Positions 25,924 to 35,500 of a stretch of DNA of 64,000 bases are shown piece after piece. The notes below the pieces were generated by a model. It did not search any database. It was not told the origin of the DNA and saw nothing but the letters and a program-made list of their open reading frames with translations. The stretch's first letter is position 1; each line of letters starts with the position of its first letter. The position numbers were made by a program, and so were the translations under genes. Source of the DNA: Strigamia acuminata (Eukaryota > Arthropoda > Chilopoda > Geophilomorpha > Linotaeniidae); contig OX442315.1 of assembly GCA_949358305.1 (NCBI GenBank), forward strand, positions 14,100,427 through 14,164,426. Direction: 5' to 3'.

Positions 25924-26104
25924 TCAAGGTTGATGAGCTAAAGATCCTATATTTATGCTGATCTTTGGTGTACATACACACCCACTTTCAACAAGAATGT
26001 AGTCTTGTCCCATTAAAGTTACTGGTCCCATTGGTAGCACAAAAAACAATTGAGGGATATACGTTTGTGTACATTTTCCATGCACAATATCACATTCATC
26101 AGAC
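25924..26104 (-). CDS. spz: Spaetzle-like, last coding exon (end of cystine knot)
   Basis: Opens after TTTCTATTTACAG and ends at TGA (25924-25926). It holds the last four knot cysteines: SDEC, HGKCTQTYIPQLF and ESGCVCTPK. The first base completes a Leu codon begun in the previous exon. Confidence 0.85.
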
Positions 26105-27469
26105 CTGTAAATAGAAATAAACAAGAAATAAATGTAACAATTTGGGCTTTAATTTAGAAAAATTGGATTTCTATTGCCAAAACATTATTGTGGACATTTG
26201 TCTACACCTCCTGTTGCAATTTCTCCAGTAATTACCACTTAGTGTTGTTATTGGAGAGGAATAAGCAGCTAAATTGTGTTTGCAGAAACCACATGCAATA
26301 TTCACATTAGTTTTTTAGGACAAATGACTCATCAAAAGTCGTGATTGAAATAGTTACAAGAGTGGGGAGGGAACTGTCATAGCATAACCATGTGTGAGTC
26401 ATTTTGATTGTTTGTGGCTGTAATAGTGGTGTTTTAATGGGGGCATTCAGTGCTGACTCACTTGTGGGGATTACAACACCATCTTGAATTTTGTTTGATT
26501 GAGAACAGGACACATTTGAAGTAATTCCTTCAGATTACCATCATAATCCTGTTAATTATGATCCACAATCCAACCAGTGGATTGTGCGTTAGAGATATTC
26601 ATTTGCTGATTTAAATCAGATTAAAACTTTGTAATGAGTGCAATGATGGATTGGAGTTGACGAACCAACAACTTGGCTACCTCAATTACCTGACATTGAT
26701 CAGATAAAGATTGGGTGTTTAACGAGCAACCAATGGCGCTCATGTTGAAATTCATACATAAAATGTTTCAGTTGCTTTGTGCATACTTTTCATTCAAAAG
26801 TTAAAATTAAGTTCTATTGATGAAAATTAAAACTTATCGATTCCCTACGCAAGATAAAAAATATCTAAACGCAGTCAGTACTAACAGTTTCTTTTATAGT
26901 ACAGTCAAATTCTTTATAACGAATCGCGATATAACGAATTATCGATATAACGAATACAGTCGAAACTCTTTATAACGAATCGCGATATAACGAATTATCC
27001 ATATAACGAATACCTAAAAATGGCTGATTTGGTTGGCTGGCCATAGAACACCATGTTAGAAAAATTCGATATAACAAATTCTCGTTATAACGAATCGATT
27101 TTTCAGTCCCTTGCGATTCGTTATAAAGAGTTTTGACTGTACTTAAAAATGGCTGGTTTGGTTGGTTGGCCATAAAACACCATGTTAAAAAAATTCGATG
27201 TAACGAATTCTTGTTATAATCTTCGGGTCCCTTGCGATTCATTATAAGGAGTTTCGACTGTATATTCATTCCAAATGGGTACATTGGCTTCTGGATATCC
27301 CGTATATATCAATTTTGAGTGCCCCTATTTGTATAACGACTAACAAAAGAATGCGTACAATAGATTGCACTAAGATTTGTAAAAACAAAATATTTTATAT
27401 TAAAGTCAAGTCAAACTGTCAAATTTGACCAGAAGAGAATACAGAAAGGATAAAAATTTGCTAACTTAC
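26105..27469 (-). other. Last intron of the Spaetzle-like gene
   Basis: The donor GTAAG is at 27469-27465 and the acceptor CAG at 26107-26105 (minus strand). It contains a tandem or nested pogo-like MITE at 26899-27262. No other feature seen. Confidence 0.7.
26899..27262. mobile_element. Composite pogo/Tigger-like MITE (TATAACGAA ends)
   Basis: Begins TACAGTCAAATTCTTTATAA and ends GGAGTTTCGACTGTA. TA flanks and a CAGTCGAAACTCTTTATAAC-type end are typical of pogo/Tigger elements. There is a second left end at about 26955 and an internal right end at about 27141, so one copy seems inserted in, or tandem with, another. Related pieces lie at 49286-49340 and 58470-58602. Confidence 0.75.
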
Positions 27470-27596
27470 AAACATTCTTCATAGACAATCTGCTGAAGGA
27501 GATTGGGAAACTTCTGGACAATGGTAACAGGTTCACCCGATGTCATGGAAATGCCATACATAGGCACAGTGGTATTGAACTCAGTTTGACACAATC
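27470..27596 (-). CDS. spz: Spaetzle-like knot exon, 3' part (left of the insertion)
   Basis: Reads LCQTEFNTTVPMYG... to QQIVYEEC on the minus strand and ends at donor GTAAGT. Positions 27593-27596 are the target-site copy AATC. The other 23 bp of the exon lie at 42461-42483 beyond the retrotransposon. Confidence 0.85.
27593..27596. repeat. Target-site duplication, left (AATC)
   Basis: AATC directly before the LTR's TG. The same four bases follow the right LTR at 42457-42460. Confidence 0.9.
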
Positions 27597-27805
27597 TGTG
27601 GTGGCCTGTGGTCACCAGGGCAGGGGAAAACAGGAGTAACATTCACAGAGTTGATCTGAAGTTAATATTATTTTAGCATTTTATTATTTTAGAAGACTGA
27701 GACAATAAGTTCTTGTCTAGGGCTGGTTGCCAGGGCAACCAGACAAACAGCTGAGGGGTTGGCAGGAAGTGCTTCCTGTCAACCAGGAAGAAAATACAGA
27801 TTTCT

Positions 27806-27811
27806 TCAGTC
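27806..27811 (+). promoter_or_regulatory. Candidate initiator (TCAGTC) in the 5' LTR
   Basis: Fits the arthropod Inr TCAKTY. There is no TATA box 30 bases upstream and no clear DPE, so it is only a candidate start site. Confidence 0.25.
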
Positions 27812-27911
27812 TAATACAAAAACCTTTGCTGAACAACACTGAAAATAATTACTCCTGGATTTCTACTGTCAAAACCGGATTAATTTGTGCCTTCAACCGA
27901 GGATTGGACTC

Positions 27912-27945
27912 ATTCTTGTGATACAACACATTGTGTCACGGGAAT
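27912..27945 (+). other. Strong 15-bp leader hairpin in the LTR
   Basis: Arms ATTCTTGTGATACAA and TTGTGTCACGGGAAT pair throughout with four wobble pairs, around the loop CACA. A second hairpin follows at 27955-27972 (CCGTCAA/TTGACGG, loop GACA). Both precede the six-hairpin array. Confidence 0.75.
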
Positions 27946-27989
27946 TTCATCTTGCCGTCAAGACATTGACGGAGGGATTTCATGCAACA

Positions 27990-28299
27990 GTCGAGCCATT
28001 CAAACTACGTCGCGGACGCCATTTGAACCACTCGACGATCGTAACCAAGCCATTCCAACTACGTCGCCGACGCCATTGGAACCACTTGGAAGAATAGAGC
28101 GAGCCATTCCAACTACGACAGAGTCGCCATTGGAACTACTCGTGAGGAGAGGGCCATTCGGACTACGATATCATCGCCATCCGAACTACCCGGAGAAGAA
28201 GTAAAGTTAATCCGAACTACGGTTCTACCGCCATTTGGGTTAACACGGTGCCGAAGTAACGCTGCTCGAACTACGACTCGGTCGCCATTCGAGCAAGCG
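27990..28299 (+). other. Array of six covarying RNA hairpins in the 5' LTR
   Basis: Six units, at 27990-28036, 28045-28089, 28099-28143, 28151-28191, 28206-28244 and 28260-28299. ACTA begins at 28004, 28058, 28112, 28162, 28216 and 28270 (steps 54, 54, 50, 54, 54). Each unit is outer stem, ACTA, 4-bp inner stem, triloop, inner stem, CCAT, outer stem. Inner stems are CGTC/GACG, CGTC/GACG, CGAC/GTCG, CGAT/ATCG, CGGT/ACCG and CGAC/GTCG. Triloops are GCG, GCC, AGA, ATC, TCT and TCG. Outer stems are TTCAA/TTGAA, TTCCA/TGGAA (twice), TTCGG/CCGAA, GTTAATCCGA/TTGGGTTAAC and GCTCGA/TCGAGC. Units 1-4 also have a second loop (CCA facing CCA or CTA) and a distal stem (GTCGAG/CTCGAC, CCAAG/CTTGG, GCGAG/CTCGT, GGG/CCC). 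The ACTA/CCAT loop never changes while stems change in compensating pairs, so selection is on RNA shape. Role unknown; packaging, translation or Gag/ORF3 binding are possible. Confidence 0.88.
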
Positions 28300-28400
28300 T
28301 GTAGAAGAAACCGAAATTGATCGGTCAGAGATTGAAGAAACTGCGATTGAGCAGCCACAACGAGAATCATCAGTTGTTGCTGCCGAGAATCGGGAAAACT

Positions 28401-28406
28401 GTAAGT
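28401..28406 (+). promoter_or_regulatory. Splice-donor consensus in the 5' LTR
   Basis: GTAAGT preceded by AAAACT. If transcription starts upstream, this could be the donor joined to the acceptor at 38638-38639 to make a subgenomic mRNA for the third ORF. The same site is present in the 3' LTR at 42031. Confidence 0.4.
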
Positions 28407-28601
28407 GAAGAATACGTTATTCGGACGAAGCAGTACGGAAACGTCGCGTCGACGGGACGAACGGAGCCGGAGACGCCATTTTTATTCCTATTTTCCATTT
28501 TCATTAATAATTCGTTAATTTCTAGTCATTATGTATAATTTTAATAGTTTAATCATTGTAAATCGTTTTTATTAGAGAGATAACTTTATTCAAAGAGCCA
28601 G

Positions 28602-28607
28602 AATAAA
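28602..28607 (+). terminator. Polyadenylation signal AATAAA (5' LTR copy)
   Basis: AATAAA followed by GAGAGTGTGTTTTT, a GT-rich downstream element. The functional copy for the genomic RNA would be the 3' LTR one at 42232-42237. Confidence 0.6.
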
Positions 28608-28828
28608 TGAGAGAGTGTGTTTTTAAGACAGAAGTTGGTTTATTGAATCGGTTGATTTGTTCAATTGTAAAATTGGATAAATCAATTGTTGAGTTAGAAT
28701 AGTTAGAAGCCTTAGTTATTTATTTGAGTTTAAAATATAAGACCCGTCGGGGCATTAAGTAATTTCCACAGCTTATTTTTGATAATTTGAGTGAGGTTTT
28801 ATTAAGAATAGGCCGGGATTACTACACT

Positions 28829-28841
28829 TGGGGGCCTGGCC
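28829..28841 (+). promoter_or_regulatory. Candidate primer-binding site (tRNA-Pro-like)
   Basis: TGGGGGCCTGGCC begins two bases after the LTR. It matches the TGGGGGC start of known tRNA-Pro primer sites and about 10 of 13 positions overall, from memory of the retroviral tRNA-Pro site. Confidence 0.5.
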
Positions 28842-28945
28842 ATAGTATTTGAACCTAAACAGCTAGTCATTTAGTTGAGGGACATAACTTTGGGTTCTTG
28901 TTTAATAGTTAGGTCTGTTTCTTTCTACCTTGTCTTTTATTAACC

Positions 28946-31900
28946 ATGCCTTGGCCACGAGAGCAACTGCGAGGACAGGGCGGCCCGCGACGTATTAAGA
29001 CGCGAGGAGGACGTGATGACAGACGAGCGAGATCGTTGTCGCCTTCCGATCATGAAGAAGGCACCACGCGCCAATTTAGCCAAGACTTTTGGCTCAAGTC
29101 CGACAGTCCCACGTCGCAGAAATCTACGCCGGTACACAACGCCCCACCTAGTGTGAAGTCAACACCGCGCTCGAAAATTGACATTTCATTGCTACCTCGT
29201 GACAAGCTTATAGCCGTCGCTACACGTCAGGGTCGTCTATTACGCGGTTACCAGGCGGCAGCAGCCCAGAAAGCGGCGGACAGCGCACAGTCATCGGGCG
29301 AGAATTCACCAATTCGACGTAAATTAAAAGAAGTTAGACAACAGATGCAAGACATTCTGCAAGAAGCTGAAGACAGCCTAGAACGGCAACGCATTCGATA
29401 TCAACAAGGCGGTCCAATTTCCGACGATGAAGTCGACGCAATCGCCGCAGCATCGGCGGACCGAAGCCGACGGTTAGCAGAAGCCCAGGAAGAGGAATTC
29501 CAGTTAGTGAAGCGTCTTCGGTTGGAGGAACTTCAAGCCCAGCAAGCTAAACATGAGTACGAAATTCTCAAACAGACTTTGGATGAGGAACGACGACTCG
29601 AGAAAGAGCAAATTGCAGCAGCAGAGGCACACCTCCAATCGGAACGGCAGGCGGAAAAAGAACATCTCGAAGCTACGAGAGTCCGCTTAGAGGCGGAACG
29701 CCTGGCGTTGGCATCGAAACTAACCGAAGTGGAAACGAATGCGAACCAAGAAAACGCACATCTTCGCCAGGAAGCGTTACGCGCGCAGGAAGAAGCTCAT
29801 AGAGCAAAAATGGCGCTAGAAGACGCACAGTATTTGGCGCGAGTGCAATACCCGATTGCGCAGCCTGACGCAGCGAATCGGGACCCGCCAGAAGTAGTAT
29901 TAGTTTCAGAGTCTGGAACGAACCCTCTGAAAAGGGGGAGAGAAGGTGGGGATGAGCGTGGCGACAGAAAACGATCGTCACCTCCCATGCAGAACAGAAA
30001 AGTATTTGACGTAATTGATCAACGCAATCAACAGCGTGGAGCTGCCAATCGATTTGACCAACCAAAGAGTAACACACTGGGACCGATGGACATTCCAAAA
30101 TGGAAAAATCTGCCAAGAACGGTAGATAAAGATGGCAAATCACGCCCGACGGAACCATTGCATCCAAGTGAAACGTCCCAAACCGAGTGTGTCACAATTC
30201 CTGCGTCAAAACGAGAGGATAGACGTTCAGTTTATTCACCAAGTGAGCCAACTGATTATTATAATAAGTTGACAAAAGTTGCTGATTTCCAAGAACGTTG
30301 GATAAATGAAATCGAGAATTGGAAATCTGAAAGATATCAAGACTCCTCAGCCAATAAAGATACTGGCAACAGCGACAGAGCTGAAAGAGAGAGGAGTGAA
30401 CGTCACACATCTTGGCAAGATCAAGAAGTTCCAACGCATGAATTCTCAAGAGATAATTCACGTTCTGCAAGACAAAACCCACAGTCAGGTAATCCTGCAC
30501 AGCAAGCTGAATATGAACCAACGGGTCAGAAAAGCCTGGGCGCAGGAAGTGCTAGTTACGAGAATACTAGCCGAGGAAATGACAGTCAAGGACGCGGCCA
30601 AGGTCGCCCCGACGGAGAGCGCCAGCAAAGTAACGAAAACCGTTACGAATATCGCCCAGGCGACGGAGAACGTTACGGCGGCCAACAACGTCAACAAGAC
30701 GAAGATCGCCGCAACGAAGAACAACGTCGCAGAGACGAACAGCGTCGAAAAGATGAGTACTATCGAAATGAAGAGCAGCGCCGACGCGACGAATTTTACC
30801 GCGAAGAAGAGCGACGCCGAAGAAATGATGATGCTCGCCAGCAAGGCACTCACCGAGGTGACGACCGTTACCAGAGAGACGATTCTCGTCAAAAAGATGA
30901 ATATCGCCATGGTAACGACCCGCGCCACGAACAGGAGTATCGTCGCAATGACGAACAACGTCGTAGAGATGAAAAACGTCATGACGATTACTCACGATGG
31001 AGTGAAGACTATACTGGTCGACAAGAAAGGAAATACTCGCAGTCTGAACACTTCCGCCACAATGACGCAAGTTACGCGGGTCAAACCGGAAATAGACAGG
31101 GCAGACCTGATAATTCTCAATATAGAGAACCGCCACCTGCTGCCAATATGTACGGTCCAACAGACAACACCATTAAATTGCAGGAGTACATTGAACAGCA
31201 GATAGATAAGCGCTTGGCAAAGATTCCATCCAGATCACAAGAGATGGAAGAGGTACTGCAAAAGCAAATCCGGAAATATTGCGTAGCAAATTGGACACAT
31301 GTCTTTGTTAACGCATCCCAAATAAAATGGGACCGCATAACACCCGACACATTTGATGGTAGTTGGTCAGTAGGAACGAAATTCCTAGATGAAGTGATGC
31401 AGATAGTGAGATGCCATGAAGCGGACCCCTACGACACGCTTAAGAGAATAATTCCGAAGATGTTGACGGGGGGAGCCGCGAACTGGTTCTATGAACACGC
31501 GTTCACACAATGGGATGCGTTTGTTCACGAATTTATGAAAGAGTATGGTGAGTCACATGCGACTTTGGTGGATCACTGGGACAATTTGCAACAGATGCTA
31601 GGTGAGGACCTCCGGTCGTACTTACGCAGGACGGAAGAACTGATAACTCACCTTCCAAACAAAGTTTGCAACTTTGCCGCTGATCGTCAATTTCGCAGAG
31701 GCCTGACGGAATTTTCGGAGAAGGTGCTGACAATGGTGAACGCACCGATGGCCAGCTCGTTTGACAGGTTAGCGCAGTTTATGCGCGATAACCAAATGTA
31801 TATCGAAGACAGATATATAAAATATTTGCCACCCGATGAGCAAAGAGCTCGGGATGAATTGCAACGGAAACGATCCGATCAGGCAAGGAGCAATCCTAAA

Positions 31901-32494
31901 ATGATGCAACCACCGCCATATATCTCGGCACAACGTAAAGAGAGTAACTTTAACCGGAATAGAGATACGGGTCAGACACCCTACCCACAGCCAAAAATTC
32001 CGATGCGTCCTTCGGCAAAGTTAGTGTCAGAAGTAGACGACAGGGGTGAATTCACGGGCAACCAAATGTTGTCAATGGACCTCACCGACCAACACATTGA
32101 GTCGATAGTGGAGGCAGTCGGCACCATGTACGCACGCAACAACCCAACAGTTGCAAAGTACAAACCGCCAATGCAACCAAAGGCGACATCTAAGTCTGAA
32201 GCGACAGAAAGTTCGACGAAAGAGTTGAAAACGTGCTCAATTGAATTGACAAAAAAGACTCCGCTTGAGGAGATAGCGCAAGCCGGGCAAGCTTCGACTT
32301 CCACTGTAAAATTGGAAGGAAACATAGAAGCGTCAACTCAACCCAGGTTGACTCCGGAGACAGCCCCTTGTCACAATTGCGGCCAATTAGGCCATTGGTC
32401 CAGGAGCTGCCCCCAGCCCAAGAAACAAGCGTCAAAGCCAAGCTATCAGCGGCTAATTGACGCCATAACCGAAGCCGTTCAAAAAAACATGTGA
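28946..32494 (+). CDS. gag: Gag polyprotein of the retrotransposon, unusually long
   Basis: 1182 residues; forms the virus-like particle and binds genomic RNA. The ATG at 28946 has a good context (TTAACCATGCC), lies 120 nt past the LTR and is the first long frame. Order of parts: basic N-terminus (1-50); alpha-helical, coiled-coil-like Glu/Arg/Ala-rich stretch (about 130-300); linker; Arg/Asp/Glu/Gln-rich low-complexity block (about 550-690) with repeats such as EEQRRRDE; capsid domain (about 800-960) with the retrotransposon-gag pattern around GGAANWFYEH, WDNLQQMLGEDLRSYLRR and FRRGL; and a single CCHC zinc knuckle CX2CX4HX4C (Cys1142, Cys1145, His1150, Cys1155). Gypsy-type Gag is usually 300-500 residues, so the 800-residue N-terminal extension is notable. 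The frame ends in TGA within the frameshift signal. An overlapping frame at 30306-31205 is a by-product of the low-complexity block. Confidence 0.93.
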   Translation: MPWPREQLRGQGGPRRIKTRGGRDDRRARSLSPSDHEEGTTRQFSQDFWLKSDSPTSQKSTPVHNAPPSVKSTPRSKIDISLLPRDKLIAVATRQGRLLRGYQAAAAQKAADSAQSSGENSPIRRKLKEVRQQMQDILQEAEDSLERQRIRYQQGGPISDDEVDAIAAASADRSRRLAEAQEEEFQLVKRLRLEELQAQQAKHEYEILKQTLDEERRLEKEQIAAAEAHLQSERQAEKEHLEATRVRLEAERLALASKLTEVETNANQENAHLRQEALRAQEEAHRAKMALEDAQYLARVQYPIAQPDAANRDPPEVVLVSESGTNPLKRGREGGDERGDRKRSSPPMQNRKVFDVIDQRNQQRGAANRFDQPKSNTLGPMDIPKWKNLPRTVDKDGKSRPTEPLHPSETSQTECVTIPASKREDRRSVYSPSEPTDYYNKLTKVADFQERWINEIENWKSERYQDSSANKDTGNSDRAERERSERHTSWQDQEVPTHEFSRDNSRSARQNPQSGNPAQQAEYEPTGQKSLGAGSASYENTSRGNDSQGRGQGRPDGERQQSNENRYEYRPGDGERYGGQQRQQDEDRRNEEQRRRDEQRRKDEYYRNEEQRRRDEFYREEERRRRNDDARQQGTHRGDDRYQRDDSRQKDEYRHGNDPRHEQEYRRNDEQRRRDEKRHDDYSRWSEDYTGRQERKYSQSEHFRHNDASYAGQTGNRQGRPDNSQYREPPPAANMYGPTDNTIKLQEYIEQQIDKRLAKIPSRSQEMEEVLQKQIRKYCVANWTHVFVNASQIKWDRITPDTFDGSWSVGTKFLDEVMQIVRCHEADPYDTLKRIIPKMLTGGAANWFYEHAFTQWDAFVHEFMKEYGESHATLVDHWDNLQQMLGEDLRSYLRRTEELITHLPNKVCNFAADRQFRRGLTEFSEKVLTMVNAPMASSFDRLAQFMRDNQMYIEDRYIKYLPPDEQRARDELQRKRSDQARSNPKMMQPPPYISAQRKESNFNRNRDTGQTPYPQPKIPMRPSAKLVSEVDDRGEFTGNQMLSMDLTDQHIESIVEAVGTMYARNNPTVAKYKPPMQPKATSKSEATESSTKELKTCSIELTKKTPLEEIAQAGQASTSTVKLEGNIEASTQPRLTPETAPCHNCGQLGHWSRSCPQPKKQASKPSYQRLIDAITEAVQKNM

Positions 32495-32527
32495 GCGCGG
32501 GTTCAGAAGATTCACTGAAACCCGCGC
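32482..32527 (+). promoter_or_regulatory. -1 ribosomal frameshift signal at the gag/pol junction
   Basis: The slippery heptamer A AAA AAC (32482-32488) is in the correct gag phase. A 6-nt spacer holding the gag stop follows, then a stem-loop: 5' arm GCGCGGGTTCAG (32495-32506), loop AAGATTCA, 3' arm CTGAAACCCGCGC (32515-32527) with one bulged A. Pol lies in the -1 frame, as required. The heptamer is the classic X XXY YYZ type used by several retroviruses. Confidence 0.93.
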
Positions 32528-35500
32528 CAGCAAATGACTCGGAAATTGCGCGAAAAAAAGAACTGGAAAAACCAACAGCTCCAGAACTTACTACAACAGT
32601 CCCAGAACCTACCCCAACTCCAGAACCAACAACGACTTCAGAAACAAAAACTGCTCCTCCGATAAGGAAAGGATCAGTAATTTACGAAATTAGTAAGGGA
32701 CAGATTATTGGCATGAAATTCCCACCTGTAGAAATGGCAGCCTTAGCTAAAATAGAAGAAATCGTAGGAATCTCAACAGCTGCGAAATCTATGGAAGCGG
32801 TCGAAGCTATAGAATCTACGGAGGCTACGGGAGCAGCAAACATTGCGGAAGCAGCAAATGCTGACGAAGTTCCATCAACATCGGAAGCTTGTGACGTAAA
32901 ACCCCAAGCGCTATCACTTGATGAAATGGAACTAACGCCTCCAGAGGCAATAGGTACCATGCAAGGAAAAGCTGACATGGAATACGACGTTAAGAAGGAT
33001 TCTGACGGTATGATTTTGTTTCCAACGACTGATTTGTCGGAAGTTCCCAAAACAGAGGAAATTACGCAAATAGATGCGGCATATTTCACGGCAGAAATAG
33101 ATCAAGCTCTCAAAAATGTGGGACTTGATGATGAGAATGAAGCCACGATTTTTTGGGCAAACGTGAGAAGCACGTACGAGAATGAGCCGTCTGAAGCTGC
33201 ATGGATGGTTGACACCCCGACGGAACCCGTAGAATGGGACCCATTCCTCAAGGAATTACCAATAATCGAACCCGAAGAAAAACCAAGGATTAGAGTTTTC
33301 AGAGCTCTCATTCCGGATCAAGATATGTTAAGTGGAATGACCACAATGGAAATTTCCACGGAAAGTGGAACAATAATGGGTACACTTGATTCCGGCGCAA
33401 ACCGAAGTTGTATCGCCTTACCTTTGGTCCAAGACATGGAAATGGAAGACCAGATTTCCAGAGTGGGGCCAAACATGGCCATTAATACGGCCGACAAGAA
33501 GGTACAACCGATAGGGTCGCTACGATTGACCTTTCGCTGGTCACACGGCATAATGATACATAACTTCCTTGTCTTGCCACATGAAATGAGATTCATGCTA
33601 ATGGGCAATGACATAATGAAGCGGATGCGGGTCCAACCTAACCCACTAAATGGTAAATGGAATTTTGTGCAAACACTTGAAGTTCCTGCGCCATATATCC
33701 ATCAAGATGTACTAGACAGACTAGAAAAGAAGTTGGAGGAGCCTGAGTCCTCATGGAACACCTTTGCAAAGCGATCGAGCTTCTGTGCTTTTGAGGCCCG
33801 ACTAAAAGTGGGTAATGGTGTCCATAATTTGGTCGAGGAGGCCAAGCTCCAACTAACGGAAGCCATGCAACTCGAGCATGTTCTCAAAAAATATGAGCAC
33901 ATCTTAACAAAGACGCCTGGGAGAACGCACGTGTTGCACCACACAATAAATCTCGACACGGATAAGCCGATAAGGGTCCCTTACAAAAGCTGGAACCCTC
34001 AAAAAAGAGAAATCCTCTCGAAACTATGCCAGGAAATGCTAGATAAAGGCTACGTGTCCCAAGCAGAAGGAGATTACGGTGCTCGCATTGTGCTAGTCAT
34101 GAAGCCAGGGTCAGAACCAAGGCTTTGCATAGACTATAGACCAATCAACGAGCATACGTTATATGACCCTCCGCAGATGCCTACGATCGACGAGATCCTA
34201 CGCGAATTAGGCGAGTTTAAGTGGGTCACGACAATTGACCTCACTAAAGGATATTGGCAGATCGAGCTGCGGCCCGAAGACCGACCAAAAACGGCCTTCT
34301 GGAGCCCGCTCGGTCGGCTGATGTTCAATGTAATGCCTTTTGGATTGGTGAACGCTCCAACAACCTTCCAAAGGCTAATCGAGAAAGTTCTTGGTGATGC
34401 CCACAGGAGATATGCCTGGGCGTACCTTGACGATATAGTTATCGTCTCGGCCACCTATGAAGAACATCTCCGGCACGTGGAGTCAGTTTTAGATAAACTC
34501 GACAAGGCGAACCTCCACATAAATCCAGAAAAGTCTAAATTTTGCCGGAAAGAGTTAAAATTCCTTGGCTATACGCTAGGAATAAATGGACTTAGTGTGG
34601 ACCCGAAAAAAGTGGCGGCCATCACACAGTTTCCAGCCCCAAAAGACCTGAAAGGCTTACAACGCTTTATGGGTATGGTAAATTTCTTCCATCGCTTATT
34701 GAAGGATTTATCTGCTGTTTCTGAGCCGTTACGTCCACTCTTAAAAAAGGGCATAGATTTCGTATGGACTGACGACCATCAAGCGGCTTTTGAAAAAGTG
34801 AAAAGGTTATTGGCTGACGCTGTCACATTGAAGTTGCCCAACCTGAATAAGCCGTTCATAGTCCACACCGATGCCAGTTATCAGGGGTTAGGAGCTGCCC
34901 TGATGCAGCAACACGAGATTGATGGTCAAACCGTTGAGGTTCCGTGCATGTATATTAGTCGTAGCTTGCAACAAGCCGAGCTAAATTATAGTGCAACGGA
35001 TTTAGAATGTCTCGCCGTGATCTGGGCCCTGCGCAAGTTTAGGCCGTACTTGGAATGCACCAAGTTTACGGTACAAACAGATCATCAGGCGTTGAAGTGG
35101 CTCATGGGACTCGACGAGCCAACGGGACGTTTAGCCCGTTGGCAGATGGAGCTCATGGGATATGACTTCAAAATTCATTACATCAAAGGCCCACTGAACG
35201 TATTGGCTGATGCGTTATCCAGAGATCCAGTCCAACTGATCTGTGATGAGGAAGATACCGGGGAAGCTGACGGGTTTATGTCTTATTGCCCGACCAACCA
35301 CCAGAAATGGACATTCAATAACTGGAACCAACTGCCAGTACCGGAAAGGCGACCAAATGAAGACGATAAGTTTGTGTCATATTGGTGCAATGCATACAAT
35401 TTAACGACGAATGAGTCGGAAGAGACGCGAGACTGTCAAGGCGAAGAGCCATGGCCATATGAGCCAGTGTCAGAGAATGAAATGATCAAAACATTCATTG

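Larger units (their letters stand above)
27597..28826 (+). repeat. 5' LTR, 1,230 bp
   Basis: Begins TGTGGTGGCC and ends GGATTACTACA, with imperfect TGTRGT inverted ends. It contains a possible initiator (TCAGTC, 27806), a run of hairpins (27912-28400), a splice-donor consensus (GTAAGT, 28401) and AATAAA (28602) followed by a GT-rich stretch. Since the poly(A) signal is at 28602, transcription must start upstream of about 28620. A start near 27808 would put the hairpin run in the R region, at both ends of the RNA. Confidence 0.97.

Noticed and set aside
27990-28299. LTR hairpins as self-cleaving ribozymes
   Set aside because: No hammerhead core (CTGATGA/GAAA) and no pseudoknot pattern; constant ACTA/CCAT loops suggest a binding element.
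28734-28741. ATATAAGA near the LTR end as the element's TATA box
   Set aside because: It lies downstream of the AATAAA at 28602. A start there would leave no repeated R region, which retrotransposition needs.
30306-31205. 299-codon frame overlapping gag, and the antisense frames at 30485-31160
   Set aside because: Low-complexity by-products of the RDE/RQ-rich block in gag.
32491-32493. GTG at the start of the pol frame as an initiation codon
   Set aside because: A nuclear eukaryotic gene would not normally start there; the frameshift signal just upstream explains pol expression.
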